Of a stretch of DNA of 64,000 nt, positions 38,285 to 46,592 are shown one piece after another. The notes below the pieces were generated by a model. The model made no database searches. It worked only from the letters and a program-made list of their open reading frames with translations, and had not been told where the DNA came from. A program made the position numbers and the translations under genes. This DNA is from Wohlfahrtiimonas sp. G9077 (lineage in GTDB: Bacteria; Pseudomonadota; Gammaproteobacteria; Cardiobacteriales; Wohlfahrtiimonadaceae), in NCBI RefSeq assembly GCF_002252155.1, contig NZ_NEFD01000003.1, positions 124,001 through 188,000 of the forward strand, given 5' to 3'. The stretch's first letter is position 1; each line of letters opens with the position of its first letter.

Positions 38285-39724
38285 TTATGAGGTTTGCTTA
38301 TTTTGTTTCCAAGAGGGTTTTTTAAAGGCTTGGATTAAGAGTGGTAAACCACAGAAGATCACAAAGCCTGAGCTGACCAATGCCACATATAAGGTTGGGT
38401 TGCCAATTGGCAATTGGCTTGGCGGTACAAAGGAGACCGTAAAGGCAAATAACACGCCAAATAAGCCTACGCCTGCAATGGTATTCATGCCCATTTTTCC
38501 GCCGGGTACTTTATAGGCACGCGGTAGATCAGGCTGCGTATAACGAAGCTTGATGCCAGTTGCATACATGAGCATGTACATCACTAAATACAAAGTGATG
38601 GTCATGGCAGAGAGCAAGAAGAAGGCCACACTCACATTGTCCATAAAGAAATAGAGCGATGAGAGAATGGTGACGATGATCCCTTGGATGAGCAAAATAT
38701 TTTGCTGCACACCATTTTTATTGGTTTTGGCTAAAAATGGTGGGATTTCACCTTCTTGTGCCGTTTCTAATAAACCGCGGCTGGGCCCTGTGATCCAAGA
38801 CATCACGCCCGCAAATGCCCCAAAGGCGATGAATAAGCCCAGCGGTGCCACCAACCAATGGAGGTTAAAATGGTCAAGAGAGATTAAAAATGCCTGCATT
38901 AAACCTTGGTTAAGATCAATCTCTGCATTGGGAATCATGATGGCTAAGGAAGCTGAGCCCAATACAAATAACAATAAGATGATGATGGCGGCTAAGAAGA
39001 TGGCGCGTGGGAACTGCGTGCGCGGATTTTCTAGGTCGCTGGCATGCACGGCATGCACCTCAACACCTGCAAAGAGCAAAATGATGCCGCCTAAAAAGGC
39101 CAAGGAAGATAAATCTGTCAGATGCGGCATAAAGCGCGCATGCATCATGGAGCCGGTTGCCGTTTTGGTGACATCAAACATATGATTGGGATTGTCGCCA
39201 AGGTACCAGAAAATGCCCAACACAATGATCAATACGCCCGGTAAAATGGTGCCCACAATGGTGCCAATAGACGTGACTTTACTGGCAAAATTTGAGCCTT
39301 TTAAGGAGATGAAAGTTGCAATCCAATAAAAGACAATGATGACAGAGCCCGTATAAATCCCGCTGTTTGCCAAATCGGGCTGCCCAATTAAATAGGCAAG
39401 GGCCGCGGCTGCAAAGGCGAGGACAGAAGGATACCACACAACATTTTGGATCCATTGCAGCCAAATGGCGGTAAAGCCCCATTTGTTACCAAATGCAGCG
39501 CCCACCCATGTGTAAACACCACCTTTTTTCTGACTGAATGCACTGCCAAGTTCTGCCGCCACTAAGGATGCGGGCAGTAGGAAAAGTAAAATGGAAAAGC
39601 CTAAGAAGAAGAACATCTCAGTGCCTTCTTTGGCCATCATGGGTAGACCGCGTAAGCTACAGACAGCAGCAACGGTCATGATGGCAAGGGTCCAAACGGA
39701 CATTTTTTTAGGTTGCATGCTCAT
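38285..39724 (-). CDS. gadC: Glutamate/GABA antiporter
   Basis: A 479-residue APC-superfamily inner-membrane antiporter that exchanges external glutamate for internal GABA in acid resistance. The first helix region TVAAVCSLRGLPMMAKEGTEM is the GadC-type version of the APC signature, and LFAGVEVHAVHASDLENPRTQFPRA and GPSRGLLETAQEGEIPPFLAKTN are further family blocks. The C-terminus is charged (KKPSWKQNKQTS) and shorter than the E. coli plug of GadC (511 residues), which may alter its pH gating. AGGA precedes the ATG at 39724. gadB lies 72 bases upstream on the same strand, which supports the substrate. Confidence 0.9.
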   Translation of the reverse strand: MSMQPKKMSVWTLAIMTVAAVCSLRGLPMMAKEGTEMFFFLGFSILLFLLPASLVAAELGSAFSQKKGGVYTWVGAAFGNKWGFTAIWLQWIQNVVWYPSVLAFAAAALAYLIGQPDLANSGIYTGSVIIVFYWIATFISLKGSNFASKVTSIGTIVGTILPGVLIIVLGIFWYLGDNPNHMFDVTKTATGSMMHARFMPHLTDLSSLAFLGGIILLFAGVEVHAVHASDLENPRTQFPRAIFLAAIIILLLFVLGSASLAIMIPNAEIDLNQGLMQAFLISLDHFNLHWLVAPLGLFIAFGAFAGVMSWITGPSRGLLETAQEGEIPPFLAKTNKNGVQQNILLIQGIIVTILSSLYFFMDNVSVAFFLLSAMTITLYLVMYMLMYATGIKLRYTQPDLPRAYKVPGGKMGMNTIAGVGLFGVLFAFTVSFVPPSQLPIGNPTLYVALVSSGFVIFCGLPLLIQAFKKPSWKQNKQTS

Positions 39725-39760
39725 AATAAATCCTATCTATTTTTAATATGATGAAGGAGA

Positions 39761-39780
39761 GGCCCAAGCGCGCTTGGGCC
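39761..39780 (-). promoter_or_regulatory. GC-rich palindrome between gadB and gadC
   Basis: GGCCCAAGCGCGCTTGGGCC, a perfect 20-base palindrome located 16 bases after the gadB stop on the minus strand, with no U-tract after it. As RNA it would form a stable stem that could partly block transcription or protect the gadB 3' end, setting the gadB:gadC ratio. Confidence 0.6.
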
Positions 39781-39796
39781 ATTTATGATTGTGCGT

Positions 39797-41173
39797 TTAG
39801 CGACCGCTATGATCGAAGTGTGCGTTCGCTTCACCGGCCGTTTGTGTCACGGCAACGGGGTGTTTTTCAAAGTACTCAAGCGAACGTTTGACATCATTGA
39901 TGAACATATCCGCCATATTCATACTAAAGCCATGACGCAGCACTAAGCGCATGATGACGGTCTCTTGCATGTTTGGCAGCATTGAATAAGCCGCCACTTG
40001 CCAACCGCGCATACGTAAGCGATCAGAGAGATCATAGAGGCTATAATTTTTCTGATCAGCTTTTTGTGTCCACGAAATGGCGGGGATGCCTTTTTTCGGA
40101 TCGCCATCAAAGAAGATCTCAAAGTCGCCAAGTTTGACAATCTCTTTGCCGATGTATTGGGCAGAATCATAGAGATTTTGCATAATGGTGCGATAACCCT
40201 CTTTGCCTAAGCGGTTAAAGAGATAGTATTGCGCCACAATTTGACCACCTGGGCGAGAGAAGTTTAAGGCAAACGTTGGCATGTTGCCGCCAAGGTAATT
40301 GACCCAGAAAATCATATCCTCTGGCATGTCTTTCCATTCGCGCCACACAACCCAGCCCACGCCTAAAGGCGCTAAGCCAAATTTATGGCCAGAAGCGTTG
40401 ACGGACTTCACGCGTTCTAAACGAAAATCCCACACTAAATCAGGTTCCATAAATGGGGCTATAAAGCCGCCGGAGGCGCCATCAACATGCACAGGAATGT
40501 CCCAGCCTTTTTCAGCTTGAATTTTATCTAAAGCGGCACAGATCTCTGCGACAGGTTCATAATGACATGTGAATGTGACGCCAAGCGTTGGCACAACACC
40601 GATGGTGTTTTCATCCACATATTGCGACAAAATCTCAGCATCTAAGCCAAGGCGCGTCGCTTCAATGGGCACTTCGCGAATTTCCACATCAAAGTAACGG
40701 GCGAACTTTTGCCAGCACACTTGCACAGGGCCAGTTACAATATTGGGCTTATCATACGGTTTGCCTTCCGCTTTACGTTTGTTGCGCCAATTGAATTTAA
40801 GGGCAAGGCCGCCAAGCATCGCCGCTTCACTGGAACCTGTGGTGGAGCAACCGGCCGTTTTGGCAGGCTCAGGTGAATGCCACAGATCAGCGATCATTTC
40901 CACGCAGCGTTTTTCAATCTCTGCCGTCATTGGGTATTCATCTTTGTCGATCATATTTTTATCAATACAATCTTCCATGATTTTATGAATATTATCTTCC
41001 ATCCATGTTTGGCAGAAAGTGGAGAGGTTCTGGCGTGAGTTGCCATCAAGTAACAGTTCATCTTTGATGAGATTATAGGTTAAATCACCATCAATCCCAT
41101 GTTCGCGAATGATGTTGTTAGATAAACCTTCGCGCGCTGCAGCTAAACCATAAATATCTAATTTTTCGCTCAT
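39797..41173 (-). CDS. gadB: Glutamate decarboxylase
   Basis: A 458-residue PLP enzyme converting glutamate to GABA while consuming a proton. The PLP lysine is Lys264 in [18 protein letters not shown], and [14 protein letters not shown] and [18 protein letters not shown] are conserved. The N-terminal helix region (IREHGIDGD...ATFCQTWM-like) is present, as in the acid-activated enteric enzyme. It ends with AHFDHSGR, carrying His residues near the C-terminus, which in E. coli shuts the enzyme at neutral pH. GAG-rich ribosome site (AAGGAGTG) before the ATG. It is followed by gadC, and a long palindrome lies 61-91 bases upstream of the start. Confidence 0.96.
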   Translation of the reverse strand: MSEKLDIYGLAAAREGLSNNIIREHGIDGDLTYNLIKDELLLDGNSRQNLSTFCQTWMEDNIHKIMEDCIDKNMIDKDEYPMTAEIEKRCVEMIADLWHSPEPAKTAGCSTTGSSEAAMLGGLALKFNWRNKRKAEGKPYDKPNIVTGPVQVCWQKFARYFDVEIREVPIEATRLGLDAEILSQYVDENTIGVVPTLGVTFTCHYEPVAEICAALDKIQAEKGWDIPVHVDGASGGFIAPFMEPDLVWDFRLERVKSVNASGHKFGLAPLGVGWVVWREWKDMPEDMIFWVNYLGGNMPTFALNFSRPGGQIVAQYYLFNRLGKEGYRTIMQNLYDSAQYIGKEIVKLGDFEIFFDGDPKKGIPAISWTQKADQKNYSLYDLSDRLRMRGWQVAAYSMLPNMQETVIMRLVLRHGFSMNMADMFINDVKRSLEYFEKHPVAVTQTAGEANAHFDHSGR

Positions 41174-41233
41174 TGATTACACTCCTTTATTGATTTGTCG
41201 TATGACTTTTGTAACGGAAATGCTCATGCTGCC

Positions 41234-41264
41234 GTTCAATGATTCATGCGCTGAATCATTGAAC
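41234..41264 (-). promoter_or_regulatory. 31-bp palindrome upstream of gadB
   Basis: GTTCAATGATTCA and TGAATCATTGAAC are perfect 13-base arms around TGCGC, 61-91 bases upstream of the gadB ATG. The bases beyond it are very AT-rich. On the minus strand no U-tract follows, so it is not a terminator of guaD. It is either a strong symmetric operator or a leader hairpin of gadB mRNA. Confidence 0.7.
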
Positions 41265-41357
41265 TATATTTACTATATCAAAGATTTATATTAATTTCAT
41301 AATTCATAATTATGTTTTAATCAAAAAATGATAAAAATTAATATTATCTAAAAATCA

Positions 41358-42662
41358 TTAAGGTGTGACTTTTTGTCCGGCAATGTAAGTGTCGGCAATC
41401 GCGCGATCATCCCCTAATGTCATCTGAATGAAAAGGGCTTCTTCTAAACTGTCGGCATAACGCATGCGATACTCGATGATGGGCGTGGATTGTAGATTGA
41501 TCACAGCCAAATCTGCCTCCATGCCAACGGCAATGCTGCCGATTTTATCCGTTAAATTTAAAGCATCTGCGGTGCCGCGCGTTGCTAAATAAAAGGCATG
41601 CAAAGAAGAATAAGGCGCGCTGTTCATTTGTGCTGCTTTATAGGCTTCATTCATAGTTTGTAAAATGGAGAAGCTGGTGCCGGCACCTAAATCTGTGCCT
41701 AAACCGACTTTTATGGGGCGATGCGCCGCTTTCGCGCTCTGAACATTGAAGCAGCCCGAGCCTAAAAAGAAATTAGAAGTTGGGCAATGGGCAACGGCAG
41801 CGCCATGCTCGCTCAACACATGCATTTCGCGCTCTGTTAAATGGACGCCGTGACCATAAATGGCACGCTCTCTTAATAAGCCGTATCGATCATACACATC
41901 TGTGTAATCGATGGCATCGGGAAAGAGGGATTTGACCCATTCAATTTCGCCTAAATTTTCTGACACATGGGATTGAATCAAAGTGTTTGGGTATTCTTTG
42001 GCCAAACTGCCCACCATTTCTAATTGCTCATGAGTAGATGTGGGCACAAAGCGCGGCGTAATCACATATTCAGCGCGTCCCTTGCCATGCCATTTTTCAA
42101 TCAGAGCTTTAGACTCATCATAGGCTTTCTCCGGCGTGTCTAATAGCGCTGCGGGTGCATTGCGATCCATGCAGACTTTACCGGCCATGATGCGCATGTT
42201 GTACTGTTCAGCCGCTTCAAAAATGGCATCCACAGATTCAGGAAATACGGTACAAAATACCGTTGATGCCGTCACGCCATTTCTGTGTTGCTCTTTTAAA
42301 AAGATCTCTGCCACCTCTTTCGCATGGGTTTTATCCGCAAAGTTTTGCTCTGCAATGAAGGTGTATTCATTGAGCCAATCGATGAGCTGCTCACCATAAG
42401 AGGCGATGATCTCTGTTTGTGGATAATGGACATGGCTGTCAATGAAGCCTGCGGTGATGATGCTGTTTTCATAACGCGTCACCGGCAGATCTCCCAATGT
42501 CGGCAATAAATCAGATGCGGCACCAACGGCAGTGATGATGCCTTGATCCATGACAATGATGGCATCAGATTCATAGGTATAGCATTCATCTAATGGGTGA
42601 AAAAAGGGATCTTTGTGAAATGTGAGCATTGCGCCACGAATGGCAATGGGTATTGCGGTCAT
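41358..42662 (-). CDS. guaD: Guanine deaminase
   Basis: A 434-residue amidohydrolase converting guanine to xanthine and ammonia. The metal-binding signature SIITAGFIDSHVHYPQTE is followed by YGEQLIDWLNEYTFIAE, a guanine-deaminase hallmark. Further blocks are VITPRFVPTSTHEQLE, LIQSHVSENLGEIEWV, HGVHLTEREMHVLSEHGAAVAHCPTSNFFLGSG and GLGTDLGAGTSFS, which give the remaining zinc ligands (His and Asp). It is divergent from a MarR regulator, with two palindromic sites in the 104 bases between, pointing to regulation by that protein. Confidence 0.95.
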   Translation of the reverse strand: MTAIPIAIRGAMLTFHKDPFFHPLDECYTYESDAIIVMDQGIITAVGAASDLLPTLGDLPVTRYENSIITAGFIDSHVHYPQTEIIASYGEQLIDWLNEYTFIAEQNFADKTHAKEVAEIFLKEQHRNGVTASTVFCTVFPESVDAIFEAAEQYNMRIMAGKVCMDRNAPAALLDTPEKAYDESKALIEKWHGKGRAEYVITPRFVPTSTHEQLEMVGSLAKEYPNTLIQSHVSENLGEIEWVKSLFPDAIDYTDVYDRYGLLRERAIYGHGVHLTEREMHVLSEHGAAVAHCPTSNFFLGSGCFNVQSAKAAHRPIKVGLGTDLGAGTSFSILQTMNEAYKAAQMNSAPYSSLHAFYLATRGTADALNLTDKIGSIAVGMEADLAVINLQSTPIIEYRMRYADSLEEALFIQMTLGDDRAIADTYIAGQKVTP

Positions 42663-42678
42663 AATCTTCCTAATTTAA

Positions 42679-42704
42679 AAAGTATCTTTACGTGAAGATA
42701 CTTT
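42679..42704. promoter_or_regulatory. Palindromic operator 1 between guaD and marR
   Basis: AAAGTATCTT (42679-42688) and AAGATACTTT (42695-42704), exact complements around TACGTG. The 26-bp size and symmetry fit a MarR dimer. It lies 17 bases from the guaD start codon. Confidence 0.7.
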
Positions 42705-42710
42705 AACGCA

Positions 42711-42736
42711 ATTTTGTCTTTAGATAAAGATACTTT
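42711..42736. promoter_or_regulatory. Palindromic operator 2 between guaD and marR
   Basis: The right arm AAGATACTTT (42727-42736) is identical to that of operator 1. The left arm ATTTTGTCTT (42711-42720) keeps 6 of 10 bases at the same 6-base spacing. The two sites are 32 bases apart centre to centre, about three helical turns. Confidence 0.6.
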
Positions 42737-42766
42737 ATGCTATGGCCATCAACGAAGGAGCAAAAC

Positions 42767-43261
42767 ATGGCAGAGAAAACGGATTTGATTGGCGCAATCA
42801 TTGAGGATTGGCAACAGTATGATGCAAATTTAAAGACACAAGGCACAGAAGTGGTGGGGCGCTTGGTGCGGCTTGCCTCTCTCATCAATCGGCAAGTGGA
42901 TGAAAATTTAGCCCAATATGATTTACAAGTGGGGGAATTTGATGTGCTCGCGGCTTTACTGAGAAACCCTAGCCATCAATTGACGCCGAGCCAATTGCAA
43001 ACGGTGATTTTGATCTCATCCGGCGGCTTATCAAACCGCATCAATCGTTTAGAGAAGCGCGGCTGGATTGAGCGCTTGCCAGATGACAACGATAAACGGG
43101 GCGTGATTGTCTCATTGACGGCATCCGGCAAAGATTTAATCACGCGCGCCCTCCAAAGCCATTTGGATTTGGAAAATGCCCTTGTGGCGCATTTAACGCC
43201 GGCCACACAAGGGCAAATGGCGACGCTGCTGCACGATTGGCTGAAGCAATTAGAGGGTTAA
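42767..43261 (+). CDS. MarR-family transcriptional regulator
   Basis: A 164-residue winged-helix regulator. The DNA-binding core shows VLAALLRNPSHQLTPSQLQ, SSGGLSNRINRLEKRGWIERLPDDNDKRGV (recognition helix and wing) and VSLTASGKDLI, a complete MarR signature. The ATG at 42767 follows a strong GAAGGAG site; an upstream in-frame ATG at 42737 overlaps the second operator and was rejected. Effectors in this family are often small metabolites or phenolics; here a purine or related compound is a guess from the divergent guaD. Its last 12 bases overlap the tail of dadA on the other strand. Confidence 0.88.
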   Translation: MAEKTDLIGAIIEDWQQYDANLKTQGTEVVGRLVRLASLINRQVDENLAQYDLQVGEFDVLAALLRNPSHQLTPSQLQTVILISSGGLSNRINRLEKRGWIERLPDDNDKRGVIVSLTASGKDLITRALQSHLDLENALVAHLTPATQGQMATLLHDWLKQLEG

Positions 43262-44488
43262 GCCTGTTAAATCAATCGGGGAAGATTGATGCTGAATGAG
43301 CTTAGATAAGACCGCTGCGCTGCCTGCTGCAAGCGTAAAACCTAAGCTGCCATGGCCCACATTGAGCCATAAATTATGGTAATGGGTTTGACCGATAATG
43401 GGCGGGCCTTTAGGCGTCGAAGGACGCAAGCCCGCCCAAACATCAGCACTCTCCACACCATAAAGGTTCGGGAATGTCTGTTTGACGATGTTTTTAAGGG
43501 CGCGGATGCGATTGTCTCGCACGCCGTTGCCATAACCAATGTCCACCATTGCGGCAATCCGTAAGCGATCCCCAAGTTTTGCATACACAGTTTTGTGTCC
43601 ATAATCGGTGACGCTTGTGGTGGGCACGCAATCGCTTTCTTTGGGAAATGGCAACGTCAAGCTGTAGCCTTTTAGCGGATAAATGGGCAATTCAATGCCA
43701 AGGGGCGTCATGAGTTTACGGGCGCCATTGCCCGCTGCTACAACCACTTCATCCACAGACATTGAGCCATGGTTGGTGACAATGTGCGTCACCATGCCTT
43801 TTTGTTGGAAAATATCCTCCACACAGGTTTGTGTGTGCAAAGTGAATTTCGGGGATGCATTGAGTTTATTCAAAAGCGCTTGGCAATAGAGATAAGCATC
43901 GGCCGTTTCATCATTGGGCGCATAAATGGCACCAGACAATTGATCACGAATGTGAGCAAGGGAAGGCTCTTTTTGGACAATCTCATCAGGTGTGAGGATG
44001 GATTGAAAATTCGGATCAATGCCTGCTGCCGCTTTATCAAAATCTTTTTGCGTGCGATGAATGATCATTTTGCCAGAGCGCTGCCAACAAAAGTCATCGA
44101 GCGCATCCTGCTCACGCCAATCGGTGAGCACAGCTTGGCTGAGCAGTGATAACCTTAAGATATGAGCTCCGTTGACTTGGTTGGTTTTGCGTGAACAGGC
44201 GCGGGCAAATTGCCACAGCCATTGCCATTGCGTCAATGAGGGCTGAATGCGTAGATTCAGGGGCGAATCGTTTTGTCCGAGCCATTTTAAACCTTGCAAG
44301 ATGACGCCTTGATCAGCTAATGGCGAGACATAGCGATAACTTAACTGTGCGCCATTGGCATAGCTTGCGCCAGTGCCGATGCCGTCGGCTTGATCTAACA
44401 GTATGACTTTTTGTCCATCTTTGATGAGCGCATAAGCCAATGACAAGCCAATGACGCCGCCGCCGATGATGGTGATGCTCTTTTCCAT
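43250..44488 (-). CDS. dadA: D-amino acid dehydrogenase (DadA-like FAD oxidoreductase)
   Basis: A 412-residue flavoprotein of the DAO family that oxidises D-amino acids (classically D-alanine) to keto acids, passing electrons to the membrane quinone pool. The N-terminal ITIIGGGVIGLSLAYALIKDG is the FAD-binding Rossmann motif. GTGASYANGAQLSYRYVSPLAD and the C-terminal DVWAGLRPSTPKGPPIIG plus LNVGHGSLGFTLAAGSAAVL are DadA family blocks. No alanine racemase gene (dadX) follows, unlike in the classical dad operon. greB, a LysR gene and dadA lie in that order on the same strand. Confidence 0.85.
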   Translation of the reverse strand: MEKSITIIGGGVIGLSLAYALIKDGQKVILLDQADGIGTGASYANGAQLSYRYVSPLADQGVILQGLKWLGQNDSPLNLRIQPSLTQWQWLWQFARACSRKTNQVNGAHILRLSLLSQAVLTDWREQDALDDFCWQRSGKMIIHRTQKDFDKAAAGIDPNFQSILTPDEIVQKEPSLAHIRDQLSGAIYAPNDETADAYLYCQALLNKLNASPKFTLHTQTCVEDIFQQKGMVTHIVTNHGSMSVDEVVVAAGNGARKLMTPLGIELPIYPLKGYSLTLPFPKESDCVPTTSVTDYGHKTVYAKLGDRLRIAAMVDIGYGNGVRDNRIRALKNIVKQTFPNLYGVESADVWAGLRPSTPKGPPIIGQTHYHNLWLNVGHGSLGFTLAAGSAAVLSKLIQHQSSPIDLTGLTL

Positions 44489-44559
44489 ATCTTCCCCAAA
44501 ATCTTATAATCCCCTCGGATTCTATTAAAGCCGATTCAGGGCGCAGCAACAATTGATTA

Positions 44560-45450
44560 TTATTGCTTAAGGTATAACTTTTGGTTAAGGGTATGGATTT
44601 GTGCCGTTAAATATGTCTTGAGTGTTTCGGCATAATGGCGGGCGGCGCTTGATAGGGCAAGGTTGGATCGATGCAGTAAGCAAAGGTCTAAATGCATTGC
44701 GGGATTGATGGGGTAAAGCATGTCAATGGGTAAGGTTTGCTCTGCTGAAAAGATGTCGCTGATGGTGCAGCCCATGCCCAATTTAACGAACTCTGCGGCC
44801 ATATAATAGGTTTCCACATTGATGTGGGAGTTTTGAAATTGTCGATGGCGGGCAATGAGTTGCGCTAAAGAGTCGGTGCCTGGATGAATCCAACGTTCCA
44901 CTTCTATGTCCGCCATGTGAATGGGTGCGCTTTGCGTCTTGGCATCTAAATAGACGAGGGGCACTTTCACCAATGGAATGGCCGTGAGATTATGCGTCGG
45001 CACATGATGAAAAGTTATGGCAAAATCGATGTCGCATTTCATCAAGCGATCAATCAACGTTTCGGTGTGATCTGTGCGGATGGCAATGTCAATGGCCGGA
45101 TGATTGACCGCAAACTGCGCTGTAACGCGCGGTACGACGCTCAAACCTAAGCTTGGAATGCAGCCGATGGATAAGCGACCTTGTGGGTGATTGGCAAGAT
45201 TATGCGCCAACTCTTTGAGTTGATTGAGTTCGCCATAAATGGATTGGGCTTGATCAAAGAGAATGTGCGCCTCTTGCGTGGGAATGAGTTTGCTCTGTTT
45301 GCGTTCAAAGAGGCGAAAGCCTAAGCGTTCTTCCGCATGCTTTAGGGCTTTACTGGCCGCCGGCTGCGAAATGCAGAGCATTTGTGCCGCTTTGGTTAAA
45401 GAGCCGCACAACATGATGGCATAAAAGATTTCAAGATGGCGAAGGGTCAT
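44560..45450 (-). CDS. LysR-type transcriptional regulator
   Basis: A 296-residue LTTR. The N-terminal winged helix shows LRHLEIFYAIMLCGSLTKAAQMLCISQPAASKALKHAEERLGFRLFER, the standard pattern (helix-turn-helix at about 15-45). The effector domain begins around residue 90 (GRLSIGCIPSLGLSVVPRV). Its ATG overlaps the greB stop by four bases (ATGA), so translation is coupled to greB. It ends 71 bases before dadA in the same direction, rather than the usual divergent arrangement. Control of dadA is plausible. Confidence 0.88.
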   Translation of the reverse strand: MTLRHLEIFYAIMLCGSLTKAAQMLCISQPAASKALKHAEERLGFRLFERKQSKLIPTQEAHILFDQAQSIYGELNQLKELAHNLANHPQGRLSIGCIPSLGLSVVPRVTAQFAVNHPAIDIAIRTDHTETLIDRLMKCDIDFAITFHHVPTHNLTAIPLVKVPLVYLDAKTQSAPIHMADIEVERWIHPGTDSLAQLIARHRQFQNSHINVETYYMAAEFVKLGMGCTISDIFSAEQTLPIDMLYPINPAMHLDLCLLHRSNLALSSAARHYAETLKTYLTAQIHTLNQKLYLKQ

Positions 45451-45935
45451 GGTGCAGTGCCATAATCAATCGATTCAATGATCCAAGTTTTATGACTGAG
45501 CTCGGTTTTGACTTTGACTTCATCGCCTTCTTCTTTGCCAAGGCAGGCGCGCGCCATAGGTGCATCGACAGAGATGTAATTTTTCTGATGATAAATTTCA
45601 TCAGGGCCCACAATGCGAAAAGTGAGGATTTCATTTTCATCGTTTTCATCACTTAAAGTGACCCAAGCACCAAAATAGATTTTGCCCTCTTGCTCGGGAG
45701 AATAATCCACAGGGCGAAGTTCTTCTAAGCGCTTGGTGAGATAATGAATGCGTCGATCAATTTCGCGCAATTTACGTTTGTTATATTGGTAATCAGCATT
45801 TTCTGAGCGATCGCCAAGGCTCGCGGCCCATGCCACTTTTTGGGTGATCTCCGGGCGCTCTTGTGACCACAAAAAACGCAACTCTTTTTGTAAAATCTCA
45901 AAGCCACCGCGGGTGACTAAATTGGTTTTCATCAT
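45447..45935 (-). CDS. greB: Transcription elongation factor GreB
   Basis: A 162-residue cleavage-stimulating factor that rescues backtracked RNA polymerase. The N-terminal coiled coil runs from about residue 5 to 75 (TRGGFEILQKELRFLWSQERPEITQKV, then SENADYQYNKRKLREIDRRIHYL, with the acidic Asp/Glu tip at GDRSENADY). The C-terminal globular FKBP-like domain follows (VDYSPEQEGKIYFGAWVTL to the end). The SENADYQYNK-RLRE spacing is GreB rather than GreA. Two adjacent ATGs (45935 and 45932) follow AAGGA, and the second has the better spacing. It overlaps the downstream LysR gene by four bases. Confidence 0.93.
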   Translation of the reverse strand: MMKTNLVTRGGFEILQKELRFLWSQERPEITQKVAWAASLGDRSENADYQYNKRKLREIDRRIHYLTKRLEELRPVDYSPEQEGKIYFGAWVTLSDENDENEILTFRIVGPDEIYHQKNYISVDAPMARACLGKEEGDEVKVKTELSHKTWIIESIDYGTAP

Positions 45936-46045
45936 GCTTCCTTAGGAGAAAATTTTATCCATTATACGGGATCGTTTTGAGAAAATAGAGCGATAAAAGT
46001 TGAAGCTTTTTGAAAAAGCATGCTACTTTAAAAGTGAAGCTGCGA

Positions 46046-46071
46046 TTAATTAAGGTTTGAATCTTAATTAA
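46046..46071. promoter_or_regulatory. Inverted repeat upstream of the LEA-like gene
   Basis: TTAATTAAG (46046-46054) and CTTAATTAA (46063-46071), perfect 9-base arms, 8-base spacer, about 50 bases before the ATG at 46122. Possible operator in the promoter area. Confidence 0.45.
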
Positions 46072-46121
46072 AATATTTATATATTACATGAACCGATTTA
46101 ATTTAAATGAGGGTAAAAGTT

Positions 46122-46532
46122 ATGAATAATATTAATAAAATTCTTTTAACAGCAGTATTAGGTACGGTCACTGCCGTTGGTGGTTCTATGGCATTAGCTG
46201 AATCAACCGGTGCTAAAGTTGAAAATGCCATCAAAGAAACTGCCGACAAAGTGGCAGATAAAACCGGTGAATTGACTGATAAAGCCGCAGATAAAGCGGA
46301 AGAATTAAAACAATCTGCGGATCAAAAAGCCGATGAAATCAAAAATTCAACAGGTGACAAAGCCGAAGATTTAAAAGAGAAAGCTGCAGATAAAGCGGAA
46401 GAAATTAAAGAAAAAGCCGCTGAAAAAGCTGATGAATTGAAAGATAAAGCAAAAGATGCGTGGGATGATACAAAAGATGCCACCAAAGATTTATCAAAAG
46501 ACATCAACTCAAAGATTCAAAAAGATCTATAA
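46122..46532 (+). CDS. Periplasmic LEA-like protein with 11-residue amphipathic repeats
   Basis: 136 residues. Residues 1-26 are a Sec signal peptide ending GGSMALA. The mature protein is almost entirely Ala, Lys, Glu and Asp with tandem 11-mers such as KAEDLKEKAAD, KAEEIKEKAAE and KADELKDKAKD, closely matching the group 3 LEA consensus TAQAAKEKAGE-type periodicity. It should be disordered when hydrated and form amphipathic helices on drying or on membranes. LEA-like and apolipoprotein-like envelope proteins of this kind occur in some Proteobacteria. The ATG at 46122 sits eight bases after GAGGG; an in-frame ATG at 46107 is possible. It ends at a terminator. Confidence 0.75.
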   Translation: MNNINKILLTAVLGTVTAVGGSMALAESTGAKVENAIKETADKVADKTGELTDKAADKAEELKQSADQKADEIKNSTGDKAEDLKEKAADKAEEIKEKAAEKADELKDKAKDAWDDTKDATKDLSKDINSKIQKDL

Positions 46533-46552
46533 TTCACTCATGAATGGATCAC

Positions 46553-46579
46553 AAAAGCCCGCTGATGTGGGCTTTTTTT
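46553..46579 (+). terminator. Rho-independent terminator after the LEA-like gene
   Basis: AAAAGCCC, loop GCTGATGT, GGGCTTTTTTT. Confidence 0.88.
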
Positions 46580-46592
46580 ATGGAGTCAAAGC

